From a virus: 58,525 nucleotides of DNA. Numbering within the stretch: the first letter of the stretch is position 1; each line of letters starts with the position of its first letter. The DNA lies in IMG/VR virus record IMGVR_UViG_3300021197_001797, positions 1 to 58,525 of that record; one strand, given 5' to 3'. Made by a program: the position numbers and the translations under genes. Positions 41,237-49,445 of the stretch are shown in pieces. The notes below the pieces were generated by a model that was not told the origin of the DNA, made no database searches, and was given only the letters and a program-made list of their open reading frames with translations.

Positions 41237-41265
41237 TTGCTTTTTTTGATGTTTAAAAACATAAT
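41237..41265 (+). promoter_or_regulatory. Promoter G: TTGCTT-N17-CATAAT (capsid genes)
   Basis: Plus-strand -35 TTGCTT (41237-41242), 17-base spacer, -10 CATAAT (41260-41265). TTTTAACTTGC at the -35 is identical to promoter F. The palindrome ATGTTT-AA-AAACAT overlaps the -10 and could be an operator. AAGGAG and a GTG start at 41293 follow. Confidence 0.7.
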
Positions 41266-41292
41266 GAACTTAATCGCTGAAAGGAGCGAATT

Positions 41293-41823
41293 GTGAAAGA
41301 CGAACGAAAAACGAAATCTGCAGACGAAGGCCGTGCTAACCGTGCGATGGTAGATCGTAATACCACAGAAAATCGGGGAGTCACTGAGGACGAGCGGGTA
41401 GAAATGTTCCGTCAAAATTTATTTCAGTCCAGTCTTCCGGACTTACCAGATATTCCTGGCTGGCACATGTGTTGGCTAACTACGACTAATCCTCGTGATT
41501 CTATACAGCAACGTATCCGGTTGGGATATGAACCAGTTAAACCTGAAGAAGTTCCTGGTTGGGAATATGCTTCTATCAAAACTGGTGAATGGCAAGGTTT
41601 CATAGGGGTTAATGAGATGCTGGCTTTTAAACTGCCAATGTCACTTTACGAAAAATTCATGATGGAAGCGCATCACGATGCGCCAAACCGTGAAGAAGGT
41701 AAGTTGACAGAAACAGCAGAATTTTTAGAAGAGCAAGCAAGAGCATCAGGCAGTAGTGTAAGTATGGGTGATGGTAATAGGGGGTTGGGAGAAGAAAGAC
41801 AGGGTCAATTCGATCTTGTCTGA
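41293..41823 (+). CDS. Head-region structural-type protein
   Basis: 176 residues with a GTG start after AAGGAG. A charged N-terminus is followed by PGWHMCWLTTTNPRDSIQQR and GYEPVKPEEVPGWEYA, a pattern I recognise from proteins encoded beside marine phage capsid genes. The C-terminal 50 residues are acidic and Ser/Gly-rich. It has its own promoter. Possibly a minor capsid or assembly protein. Confidence 0.7.
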   Translation: MKDERKTKSADEGRANRAMVDRNTTENRGVTEDERVEMFRQNLFQSSLPDLPDIPGWHMCWLTTTNPRDSIQQRIRLGYEPVKPEEVPGWEYASIKTGEWQGFIGVNEMLAFKLPMSLYEKFMMEAHHDAPNREEGKLTETAEFLEEQARASGSSVSMGDGNRGLGEERQGQFDLV

Positions 41824-41856
41824 CGTGCAACAATCTATTAACCAAAGGAGCTACTT

Positions 41857-42453
41857 ATGTCAGCGACAAGTGCACCATTTGGCTTCCGTCCATCCTACCA
41901 CAATAGTGGTCGAATCACGGCGAAAGCCTACGTGATTGCTTCTGGATACGCTCAAAACGTATTTCAAGGCGATCCAGTCAAATTAGTCGATGCTGGTGTT
42001 ATTCAATTAGGCACAAGCGACGGCACTCGATCAGGCACAACTGGTGGAATAAATCTACTAGGTATTTTTGCAGGATGTCAGTATAATGATTCTACTGGCC
42101 GTCCTTCACTTTCACCTTTTTGGCCAGCCAATGCTGCAGGAACCGAAATAATTGCTTGGGTTTATGATGACCCTGCAATCCTTTACGACGTCATGTACAC
42201 GAACCCATCTTCTGGAACTACGATTCAAGCTTCTGTTGGAAAACAGGCTGATTGGACAGTAGCGTCTCCAGGTGGATCAACTCAAGTTGGTCTTTCATCT
42301 ACTTCATTGGGCGTGCTTCAAGCGACATCAGGGCAGTTTCAAATCACCGGAGTTGCTGGTGGTGCTGATAATGCTTTGACAGATGCTTACGTCGATGTTA
42401 CGGTTCGTATAAACGAAATGCAGTATAATGCTGCAGTTAACACGATAAGTTAG
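41857..42453 (+). CDS. Putative head decoration protein
   Basis: 198 residues with strong RBS (AAAGGAG). It begins SATSAPFGFRPSYHNSGRIT and contains GDPVKLVDAGVIQLG, GIFAGCQYNDSTGRPSLSP, WPANAAG and VYDDPAILYDV, typical of a beta-rich protein found just before the major capsid gene in marine phages and interpreted as a capsid decoration protein. Family role is inferred from position and length. Confidence 0.75.
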   Translation: MSATSAPFGFRPSYHNSGRITAKAYVIASGYAQNVFQGDPVKLVDAGVIQLGTSDGTRSGTTGGINLLGIFAGCQYNDSTGRPSLSPFWPANAAGTEIIAWVYDDPAILYDVMYTNPSSGTTIQASVGKQADWTVASPGGSTQVGLSSTSLGVLQATSGQFQITGVAGGADNALTDAYVDVTVRINEMQYNAAVNTIS

Positions 42454-42466
42454 GGAGGATTGAACT

Positions 42467-43381
42467 ATGGCTACTCCAATGCGTAGTACCGATTTCCGCT
42501 CAGTCGTTGAGCCGATCCTCAACGAAGTTTTTGACGGAGTCTATGAACAGCGAGCTGATGAGTGGAAAGATGTTTTCCGCGAGCAGCAAGGTATCCCAAG
42601 AAACTATCATGAAGAACCAGTTCTTTATGGTTTTGGGGCAGCACCTGAATTGCCTGACGGCATGGCTGTTACTTACCAATCCGGTGGTATTTTGTTTGTC
42701 CAAAGGTATCTATACCATGTCTATGGTTTAGCGTTTGCGCTTACCAAAGTCTTGGTTGAAGATGGCGATCATATTCGTATCGGTCAAACTTATGCTAAGC
42801 ATCTTGCTCAATCATTGATTGAAACAAAAGAGACTTTAACAGCTAACATCATGAACAGAGCTTTCAACGCTTCATATACAGGCGGTGATGGCGTTGCTTT
42901 GAGTGCAAACAACCATCCGATTGTTAACGGTACTTTTAGTAACATTCTGACTAATGCAGCTGCATTGTCTCAAACGTCTCTTGAACAGATGTTGATTCAA
43001 ATTCGAAACGCTGTTGACAACAACGGCAAGAGAATAAGATTAACTCCAACTCAAATCGTTACAGGCCCAGCAAATGTTTTCCAAGCTGAAACACTGCTCA
43101 AGTCTGTGTTGAGAACTGGAACAGCTGACAACGACATCAACCCTGTTAAATCAATGGGTTTGTTAGGCGATGGTCAAGCTAACCTTTCCAGAATTACCTC
43201 TAACACTGCTTGGTGGATACAAACTGATGCGCCAGAAGGATTAAAACTTCTAATGCGTAGAGGGTTAGAGAAGTCTATGGAAGGTGACTTTGCAACGGAC
43301 TCCATGCGTTACAAAGCTACTGAAAGATATACTGTAGGTTGGACAGACCCTCGGGCTGTGTTCGGAACTCCTGGAGTATAA
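42467..43381 (+). CDS. Major capsid protein
   Basis: 304 residues with a strong RBS (GGGAGG). Position after scaffold and decoration genes, plus the segments TDFRSVVEPILNEVFDGVY, HVYGLAFALTKVLVEDGDH, ALSANNHPIVNGTFSN and LTPTQIVTGPANVFQAETLL, match HK97-fold major capsid proteins of the Mu-like-head type. The N-terminus is intact and there is no obvious cleaved delta domain. No capsid maturation protease gene is recognised in the genome. Confidence 0.88.
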   Translation: MATPMRSTDFRSVVEPILNEVFDGVYEQRADEWKDVFREQQGIPRNYHEEPVLYGFGAAPELPDGMAVTYQSGGILFVQRYLYHVYGLAFALTKVLVEDGDHIRIGQTYAKHLAQSLIETKETLTANIMNRAFNASYTGGDGVALSANNHPIVNGTFSNILTNAAALSQTSLEQMLIQIRNAVDNNGKRIRLTPTQIVTGPANVFQAETLLKSVLRTGTADNDINPVKSMGLLGDGQANLSRITSNTAWWIQTDAPEGLKLLMRRGLEKSMEGDFATDSMRYKATERYTVGWTDPRAVFGTPGV

Positions 43382-43527
43382 GTTGCGGCAGATCTCATCC
43401 TTCGATGAATTCCTCCTCTGGACATTGGGGGATGAGAAACTGTTTTTGGAGATTAACTTTGTGTCTGACAGCTCTCCAGCTGACTACATGCAGACAGGCA
43501 CATACAACTCGCATGTGAGGAAATAAA
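43382..43527 (+). other. Post-capsid gap with long hairpin
   Basis: 146 bases between the capsid gene and the next head gene. TCTCATCCTTC (43393-43403) pairs with GGGGGATGAGA (43427-43437), including two G-U pairs, followed four bases later by TTTTT. It could be a terminator that lowers transcription after the capsid gene, or an mRNA 3'-end stabiliser. A 28-codon frame from 43432 has a poorly placed RBS and is not called. Confidence 0.45.
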
Positions 43528-43983
43528 ATGGGTACAACTACTTTTTCTGGTCCGGTTAAAGCCGGAGGAATACAAGCAACTACAGGAACAGACATTGGTG
43601 TAAATGTAGCTAATGTGGGTTCTGTAGTAATGGCACAGTCAATGATGCCAAACATCACTGGTGCAAGCCAACTTAACCAAAGAGTTGCAATTGTCCCAGC
43701 AAAATCACAAATAGTAGATGTTATTGTAAACGTCACAACTATTGGTGATGACAGTGGGGCAGCTACTATTTCTGTCGGTACAGCAGCAGATCCAAATGCT
43801 TTTTTGGATGCAGTCAACACAAAAGCTCTTGGCACAACGCATGGAACGCTTGATACAGAAGCTACTAATGTAGGTACAGCCGATCTAGAAGTTTTAGCAG
43901 ACTTCACTGGTGCTACTGGTGACGGTACAACAGGTGTTGCTTCACTCACGGTAATGTATATTCAAAACAACAATCTCTCTTAA
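43528..43983 (+). CDS. Head/virion structural protein
   Basis: 151 residues with RBS GAGGAAATAAA. It begins MGTTTFSGPVKAGGIQ and is a beta-rich Gly/Thr/Ala sequence with PNITGASQLNQRVAIVPAKS and VTTIGDDSGAATISVGTA. Proteins starting TTTFSGPV are common next to capsid genes in marine phages. A capsid-surface or head-fibre role is likely, not proven. Confidence 0.7.
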   Translation: MGTTTFSGPVKAGGIQATTGTDIGVNVANVGSVVMAQSMMPNITGASQLNQRVAIVPAKSQIVDVIVNVTTIGDDSGAATISVGTAADPNAFLDAVNTKALGTTHGTLDTEATNVGTADLEVLADFTGATGDGTTGVASLTVMYIQNNNLS

Positions 43984-43996
43984 AGGGAGGTGAATT

Positions 43997-44443
43997 ATGG
44001 CTGATGCAGTCACAACTCAAGTTCTTCAAGATGGTGAGCGGTTATATATTGCCAAATTTACTAATATTTCTGATGGATCTGGGGAAGCAAAAGTAACCAA
44101 AGTTAATGTGTCAAGTTTAAATCCTAATTCTCACGGTTTAACCTGTATTGGTGTAAAAATTTCAAAAATATATGCTCAAACCGAAGACATGGGCGTGGAC
44201 ATATATTGGGTTGGAGATCCAACACCAGCTAATGATGCGTTGGCAATGACAATACCTCAAGGTCAATTATATGACATTGGCTATGATCCTTCTATTCCGT
44301 ACAATGGAGTAGGTGCTCTGGGAACTGGTGAAGCAGGAAATGTAGCTTTTAGCACTAGGAATGCTTCTGCTGGCGACACTTATACTATTATTCTATATGG
44401 AATAAAAGTTTATGCAGAAGCGATTCCAGGAGATCAAACATGA
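43997..44443 (+). CDS. Head/virion structural protein
   Basis: 148 residues. It has the strongest Shine-Dalgarno in the window (AAGGGAGGTG, six bases before ATG), implying abundant synthesis. Beta-rich, beginning ADAVTTQVLQDGERLYIAKF, with DMGVDIYWVGDPTPAND and TYTIILYGIKVYAE. Such proteins are conserved after the capsid gene in related marine phages. Abundance suggests a major virion component such as a head fibre or decoration. Overlaps the next gene by ATGA. Confidence 0.7.
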   Translation: MADAVTTQVLQDGERLYIAKFTNISDGSGEAKVTKVNVSSLNPNSHGLTCIGVKISKIYAQTEDMGVDIYWVGDPTPANDALAMTIPQGQLYDIGYDPSIPYNGVGALGTGEAGNVAFSTRNASAGDTYTIILYGIKVYAEAIPGDQT

Positions 44444-44967
44444 CAAAAGATTTTGATTTTCCCGAAAGTTTTGGTTTTCAAAAATATTCCAAAGGCGGTT
44501 CAGCCAGCCCTAAAAAGATGAGTCGTGGTGGAATGAGAAATATCCGTGATGAAGAAGCTAGGGTCATAGGCGTTCAAGATGATGCGGCTGATGAACTTAA
44601 AAGAGTTAGATCACGCAGGTCTAATGATTCACAAGAACGCAGAGACAAGTCTCAACAAATGAGGCGCGTATCATCAAGAGAAAGAAATGCTCGTGATGAA
44701 ATGACAAGGTTGCGAGGCGAAGCTGAAAAAGAAGTGAAAAAAGGTTTTTATGCAAAAGGCGGTTCTAAAAAAGATTGGATCCAAGGTGCTGTCAAAAAAC
44801 CAGGAGCTTTGCGAGGTTATATGGATGTAGCTAAAGGAGAAACTATTCCCAAAGGCGCATTAAATAAAGTTGCAAGCGGTCAGCCAGCAAAAGCAGGTGG
44901 GCCAAAACCTTCTTCTAAAACTCAACAGCGAGCACGTCTTGCTAAAACTTTTTCTAAAATGAAATAG
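44440..44967 (+). CDS. Basic KGGS/RGG protein
   Basis: 175 residues, highly charged (Lys/Arg/Glu/Asp), predicted mostly disordered or helical. It carries YSKGGSASPKKMSRGGMRN near the N-terminus and FYAKGGSKKDW in the middle. The central region (AADELKRVRSRRSNDSQERR) is Arg-rich and may bind nucleic acid. It belongs to the same Gly-Gly motif group as the genes at 39228, 39503 and 44977. Function unknown; capsid interior or DNA binding is plausible. Confidence 0.65.
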   Translation: MTKDFDFPESFGFQKYSKGGSASPKKMSRGGMRNIRDEEARVIGVQDDAADELKRVRSRRSNDSQERRDKSQQMRRVSSRERNARDEMTRLRGEAEKEVKKGFYAKGGSKKDWIQGAVKKPGALRGYMDVAKGETIPKGALNKVASGQPAKAGGPKPSSKTQQRARLAKTFSKMK

Positions 44968-44976
44968 GAGCAAAAA

Positions 44977-45219
44977 ATGGCACAAGGATATAATGATAAA
45001 TTAGACGAGTCCATGGGGTCTCGAAATGGCAAAAAGTCTCAGTCTATGAAATCTAGAAGAGATGAAAGCAAAGGCATGGAAAAATCTATGGGTCGTCGAG
45101 CTTATTCTTCTGTAGGAACTATGGATAAAAAAGCCAAAGGAGGTTCAGTAAGTGGCATAGGTGGTTTCAAACCCATGGAAGGTGACAGTATTTTCAAAAT
45201 GTCAAAGGGCTGGGGTTAA
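44977..45219 (+). CDS. Small basic KGGS protein
   Basis: 80 residues with RBS AGGAGCAAAAA. Rich in Lys, Ser, Met and Gly, low complexity (DESMGSRNGKKSQSMKSRRD), then DKKAKGGSVSGIGGFKPMEG and a C-terminal SKGWG. It resembles the C-terminal tails of other KGG proteins here. Presumably a small virion or assembly factor. A small inverted repeat AGCTG-AAA-CAGCT follows the stop. Confidence 0.6.
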   Translation: MAQGYNDKLDESMGSRNGKKSQSMKSRRDESKGMEKSMGRRAYSSVGTMDKKAKGGSVSGIGGFKPMEGDSIFKMSKGWG

Positions 45220-45258
45220 GCTGAAACAGCTACCGATCTTTAATAAAATGAGGTTGAT

Positions 45259-46269
45259 ATGGCTTATTCAGGCAACATTGCTGCAAAAACTTTTAACGCC
45301 TTAAAAGTTGTAGATCATGCTTTCAGGCGTTGCAGACTGCCTGCACAAGCTATAACTTCAGAGATGCAAAGTTATGCTTTAGACTCTCTTTCTTTTTTCT
45401 TAGATGAATTAGCTAATATAAAAACACCAAGTTGGTGCATACAACAACAGCTTTTGCCTATGTATGAAAACAATCAAATAGTAACTTTGCCTGTTGGCAC
45501 CATAGATGTTTTGAATATAAACTTGAACACATTACAAGAATTAAGTGGAACTGTGACTTCTACTAACACTTCTTATTTAGTAAATTTCACTACGCCAACG
45601 ATAGTTAATTTTATAGGAATAAAATGGTCAGCAACAGCTATTCCTGTGACTTTTCAAACTAGCACAGACAACGTGACTTGGACAACAGTCGGAACTTCTA
45701 CAAGCACTAATCTTTCTACAGGTTCTACTGCAGTAGCAGGTAATATAACTTGGGATGAAATAACTGGAGCACTGGCAAAACAATATTTTAGAATAATACC
45801 AACAGACGGTGTCTCTAATATTTCTACTACTTCTATAACTTTAGGAAACATGCCTCAAGCTATACCCATGGGAATTTTGAGCAGAGACAATTATGTGAAT
45901 CAAAGCAATTTGACATTTTCTGGAAGACCTACAAGTTTTTACTACCAAAGAAATTTGCCTCAACCTGTTGTTAATTTGTGGCCAGCTCCAAATATTGCTT
46001 CAGAAAAATATGTCATTTCATTGTGGCGTCATCGTCAAATCATGGACACTGACAATTTGCAACAAGAAATAGAAATACCTGATAGATGGTTGGAGGCTAT
46101 AATAAATGGTCTTGCAGCAAGAGTTTGTTTAGAAACGCCATCAGCTGATATGCAGCTTTTGCCTTTGTTAGAAGCAAGAGCAGAGAGAAGTGTGCAAAGA
46201 GCTTGGGATGGTGACAATGATGGTTCTCCAATACAAATAAATCCTGGAATTGGAGTTTACACGGCATGA
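45259..46269 (+). CDS. Connector/adaptor protein with inserted discoidin-like beta domain
   Basis: 336 residues. N-terminal helices (VVDHAFRRCRLPAQAITSEM, YALDSLSFFLDELANI) and the C-terminal EIPDRWLEAIINGLAARVCL segment resemble phage head-completion or tail adaptor proteins. Residues about 90-200 form a beta-rich insertion with FIGIKWSATAIPVTFQTSTD followed by NVTWTTVGTST, the pattern of F5/8C (discoidin-like) domains. The adaptor would bridge portal and tail; the inserted domain may be surface exposed and bind a glycan. ATGA overlap with the next gene. Confidence 0.7.
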   Translation: MAYSGNIAAKTFNALKVVDHAFRRCRLPAQAITSEMQSYALDSLSFFLDELANIKTPSWCIQQQLLPMYENNQIVTLPVGTIDVLNINLNTLQELSGTVTSTNTSYLVNFTTPTIVNFIGIKWSATAIPVTFQTSTDNVTWTTVGTSTSTNLSTGSTAVAGNITWDEITGALAKQYFRIIPTDGVSNISTTSITLGNMPQAIPMGILSRDNYVNQSNLTFSGRPTSFYYQRNLPQPVVNLWPAPNIASEKYVISLWRHRQIMDTDNLQQEIEIPDRWLEAIINGLAARVCLETPSADMQLLPLLEARAERSVQRAWDGDNDGSPIQINPGIGVYTA

Positions 46270-46571
46270 GTGTTTATTTAGATCCCCAAGGACAACCAAC
46301 TTTTGGTATAGGTATTTGCGCCAGATGTTCTCGCAAATTCTTTTTGGCTGATTTACATCCTGATCCTAATTTTCCAGGACTGATGGTTTGTGAAGCAGAC
46401 AAAGACGAGTATGATCCGTATCTTCTTCCTCCCAGAAGACCTGATCAGATCGTTTTACCTTTTAATCGTCCTGACACTAATATAGACACTCATCCTGCCG
46501 GAGTGATACAAGAAGCTGGTGATGAGTTTATTACTACAGAAGATAGTAATAAGTATTTGGAGATGGATTAA
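46266..46571 (+). CDS. Small zinc-ribbon-like protein
   Basis: 101 residues. It contains GICARCSRKFFLADLH and, 20 residues on, GLMVCEADKDEYDPY, a Cys-x2-Cys...Cys arrangement with acidic or His positions completing a likely zinc knuckle. Small proteins of this type are conserved beside tail adaptor genes in podoviruses. The remainder is Pro/Asp-rich. Role probably in tail assembly; not certain. TAATG overlap with the next gene. Confidence 0.7.
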   Translation: MSVYLDPQGQPTFGIGICARCSRKFFLADLHPDPNFPGLMVCEADKDEYDPYLLPPRRPDQIVLPFNRPDTNIDTHPAGVIQEAGDEFITTEDSNKYLEMD

Positions 46572-48226
46572 TGTCAGACGTTCCAAGTAATTTAATACCT
46601 AGCAGGGTTACCCAACTGCCTACTGCGCCAGTGGCATCTCCTGACGGATTGCTCTTGTTCACTTATCAAGGTGTCAGTTATCAAGTTAGAGCTGGCGATC
46701 TGCTTCAAGTTTCTGGAGTGCCCACAACTCGACAAGTTATAGCTGGTACTGGAATGACAGGCGGTGGCCCTCTTTCATCAGATGTAACTTTGAGCATTGC
46801 AAATGGTGGGGTAGGAACAGCTCAACTCGCAACTTCTGGTGCAACGGCAGGAACTTACGGAAGTTCTACTCAAATACCTGTTATGACTGTAGACTCAACA
46901 GGAAGAGTTACAGCTATAACTTCGGTTACAGCTACGATAACAGGTTACGTTCCTACTAGCACGCAAATTATTGCAGGCAATGGTTTAGAAGGCGGTGGTA
47001 ATTTAAGTGGCAATGTGACTTTAACAGCAGATTTTGAGGACAATGTACCTTTAGTTGGAACATCAGGAGGATCTGCCGGAACGTCTAACGAATTAGCAAG
47101 AGGAGATCATCAACATCCTCCAGTAGATTTATCAGACAGTGATGAGATAAACGGTGTTTTGCCAATAAATAGTGGTGGAACAGGCCGAAGTAACACTTCA
47201 AGTCCTGGAGCTATTGCTTACGGTGGTGGGTCTGATATTGCATTAGGTCCAGCAGGTTTAGCAGGTCAAGTTTTAATTTCTGGTGGAACAGGTGCCTACA
47301 CATGGGGATCAGCATTAATACAAACTGATCAACCTGCTAATGTGTTTTATGGTGGACCTGCTTCTGGCCCTAATGCACCTACAGCATTTAGAGCATTAGT
47401 AAATGCGGATTTACCAAACTCTGGAGCTAGTGCAGGAACATACGGATCATCAAATTTAATACCAGTAATAACAGTTGATGCTAAAGGTGTGATAACAGGA
47501 GTTACTACAGCTAGTTTTCAAACAGGTTTAGATTATCAAGGCACATGGAATGCATCTACTAATACTCCTTCATTAGCTTCTGGAGTAGGTACGCAGGGTC
47601 ATTATTACATCGTTAGTGTTGCGGGAACTACTAACCTTGACGGTGTTACAGATTGGCAAGTTGGTGATTGGGCTGTTTATAGTAGCACTTCAGTTTGGCA
47701 AAAATTAGATCAAAGTAACACAGTAACTTCTGTTAACGGTCAAGTTGGTGCCGTGACATTGACTGCCAGTGATGTCGGTGCTCCTCAAACAAACGGCACT
47801 GGGGCAACTGGAACTTGGGGCATCGACATTTCAGGCACTGCGGCTAGTGCAACTAATGTAGCTGGCGGTGGAGCAAATAGAATTGTATATAATACGGCAT
47901 CTGGAACAACTGATTTTCTAGTAGCTCCGACTGTGACTGACACATTTTTAAAGTGGAATGGTAGTGCATTTGTTTGGAATAGTGCTGTTACTGCGGCAGT
48001 CACAGGTTTCAGTGGAGGCACAACAGGTCTTACACCCAACACTTTAACAACAGGTGATATAACTGTTGCAGGAACTTTAATTGCGGCTAATGGTGGCACA
48101 GGGCTGACAAGTTCAGGTGCAAATGGTAATGTATTAACGAGCAATGGTACAACATGGGTGTCACAGGCACCCACAGCAGGAGTAACAACAGACGATGTAA
48201 TTGCTTTAGCGATAGCATTAGGTTAA
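46571..48226 (+). CDS. Tail fibre/trimeric repeat protein
   Basis: 551 residues, Gly/Thr/Ser-rich, with repeats GTYGSSTQIPVMTVD and GTYGSSNLIPVITVD, and TGMTGGGPLSSDVTLS / NGLEGGGNLSGNVTLT pairs, all common in phage tail fibre shafts. The centre has TNLDGVTDWQVGDWAVYSS (as in fibre or endosialidase-associated modules). The C-terminus has NGGTGLTSSGANGNVLTSNG. Likely a trimeric fibre contacting the host surface. No catalytic domain is visible. Confidence 0.8.
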   Translation: MSDVPSNLIPSRVTQLPTAPVASPDGLLLFTYQGVSYQVRAGDLLQVSGVPTTRQVIAGTGMTGGGPLSSDVTLSIANGGVGTAQLATSGATAGTYGSSTQIPVMTVDSTGRVTAITSVTATITGYVPTSTQIIAGNGLEGGGNLSGNVTLTADFEDNVPLVGTSGGSAGTSNELARGDHQHPPVDLSDSDEINGVLPINSGGTGRSNTSSPGAIAYGGGSDIALGPAGLAGQVLISGGTGAYTWGSALIQTDQPANVFYGGPASGPNAPTAFRALVNADLPNSGASAGTYGSSNLIPVITVDAKGVITGVTTASFQTGLDYQGTWNASTNTPSLASGVGTQGHYYIVSVAGTTNLDGVTDWQVGDWAVYSSTSVWQKLDQSNTVTSVNGQVGAVTLTASDVGAPQTNGTGATGTWGIDISGTAASATNVAGGGANRIVYNTASGTTDFLVAPTVTDTFLKWNGSAFVWNSAVTAAVTGFSGGTTGLTPNTLTTGDITVAGTLIAANGGTGLTSSGANGNVLTSNGTTWVSQAPTAGVTTDDVIALAIALG

Positions 48227-48235
48227 GGAGAGAAC

Positions 48236-48568
48236 ATGGCTAATACATTTACGAGGAAGCTATCGAGGTCCATAGGAACAGCACTTACGGCTGTTGGGTC
48301 TTACGTTGTGGGTTCTTCTACTCAGACCACTGTTATTGGACTGACAATATCAAATACTAGCGCATCCACTGTTAATATTGATGTTACATTAAATGATGGG
48401 GCAAATGATACATACATTGTTAAAGATGCACCTGTGCCTGTAGGCGGTGCGTTAGTTCCAATCGGGGGAAATCAAAAGATAGTGATGATTACTGGGGATT
48501 CAATTAAAGTTAATTCAAGTGCAGCAAGTTCAGTCGATGCTGTTCTATCAGTTCTGGAGATAACATAA
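48236..48568 (+). CDS. Small beta-sandwich fibre-region protein
   Basis: 110 residues with RBS AAGGAGAGAAC. It begins ANTFTRKLSRSIGTALTAVG and follows a beta-rich pattern (TVIGLTISNTSASTVNID, VTLNDGANDTYIVKDAPVPV, SSVDAVLSVLEIT), conserved in marine T4-like and podovirus-like phages near fibre genes. Probably an adaptor joining fibres to the tail. Stop overlaps the next ATG (TAATG). Confidence 0.75.
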   Translation: MANTFTRKLSRSIGTALTAVGSYVVGSSTQTTVIGLTISNTSASTVNIDVTLNDGANDTYIVKDAPVPVGGALVPIGGNQKIVMITGDSIKVNSSAASSVDAVLSVLEIT

Positions 48569-48786
48569 TGTCAAATCCATATATTGGTAATTCACCCACC
48601 GACATACCATTAACTTCAGATCAGTTGGCAGATGGCATTGTAACTACTGCTAAACTAGCTTCTCCAATTGCTCCTACGATTGTGGGGGGATCGATCAACA
48701 ACACACCCATAGGGGCCACAACTGCTAACACAGGGGCATTTACAAGTGTTACAGCAACGTCAGGAATTTCAGGAGGTACATTCTAA
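48568..48786 (+). CDS. Short fibre-associated protein
   Basis: 72 residues, low complexity Thr/Ser/Ala/Gly-rich. Begins SNPYIGNSPTDIPLTSDQLA and contains GAFTSVTATSGISGGTF, as in short tail fibre adaptors and the N-terminal segments of cyanophage fibres. TAATG overlaps on both sides suggest it is made together with the 110-residue and 219-residue fibre proteins. Possibly a separate segment of a split fibre. Confidence 0.65.
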   Translation: MSNPYIGNSPTDIPLTSDQLADGIVTTAKLASPIAPTIVGGSINNTPIGATTANTGAFTSVTATSGISGGTF

Positions 48787-49445
48787 TGCCACAATCAGGT
48801 TTTACACCAATACAACTTTATCGTAGTTCAACTGCTTCTGCCACACCAAATCCAAGTGATCTACAAGATGGTGAATTAGCCCTAAATACAAATGATGGAA
48901 AACTGTTTTATAAAGACAGCTCTGGGAATTTAGGAACATTAGCTACAAGTTCAGGATCTGCAGGCGATGTTACTGGTCCTTCAACTTCTGTTGATAATGC
49001 GTTAGTTGCTATGAACGGCACAACAGGAAAAGTAATCAAAAGTGCTGATCTAACACTTAATAACGTGATACTTGGAAATGGCACCAATGCACCTCAAGTT
49101 GTAGCTCCAGGAACCAATGGGAACGTCTTAAAGTCAAACGGTACAACTTGGACATCAGCTGCTGAAGCTGCCATTCCTCAATTGGTTGGAACAAACACCA
49201 CCGCAACTTCTGATCAATTTCTTGTAGCAAGTGCAGGTTCAATTACTATTACGCTTCCAAGTGGACCAAGTGCAGGTGACTTTGTAATTATAAAAGACGG
49301 AACAGGAGCTGCAGCAACGACTAATTTTACAGTAAACGGAAATGGTGCGAATATTGCTAGTTCGGCTACGCCATTAACTTTTGACAAAAACTTTGCACAA
49401 ATTACTATGACGTATATGGATGCAACGATTGGTTGGAGTGTCTAA
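48786..49445 (+). CDS. Tail fibre protein
   Basis: 219 residues. N-terminal PSDLQDGELALNTNDGKLFY then KDSSGN is a classic fibre attachment segment, followed by GNVLKSNGTTWTSA, and a C-terminal beta domain (PSGPSAGDFVIIKDGTGAAA). The FVIIKDGTG and NFTVNGNG segments resemble pyocin/tail-spike knob domains. Likely receptor-facing. It overlaps the next gene by TAATG. Confidence 0.75.
   Translation: MPQSGFTPIQLYRSSTASATPNPSDLQDGELALNTNDGKLFYKDSSGNLGTLATSSGSAGDVTGPSTSVDNALVAMNGTTGKVIKSADLTLNNVILGNGTNAPQVVAPGTNGNVLKSNGTTWTSAAEAAIPQLVGTNTTATSDQFLVASAGSITITLPSGPSAGDFVIIKDGTGAAATTNFTVNGNGANIASSATPLTFDKNFAQITMTYMDATIGWSV

Noticed and set aside
43432-43518. 28-codon frame with a short hydrophobic stretch after the capsid gene
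   Set aside because: The G-run touches the ATG, leaving no proper ribosome spacing, and the region is better explained by the hairpin.
43395-43949. 184-residue minus-strand frame opposite the post-capsid gene
   Set aside because: It is the complement of a Gly/Thr/Ala-rich beta protein, giving a Pro/Val/Ala-rich product with no recognisable domain and no promoter.
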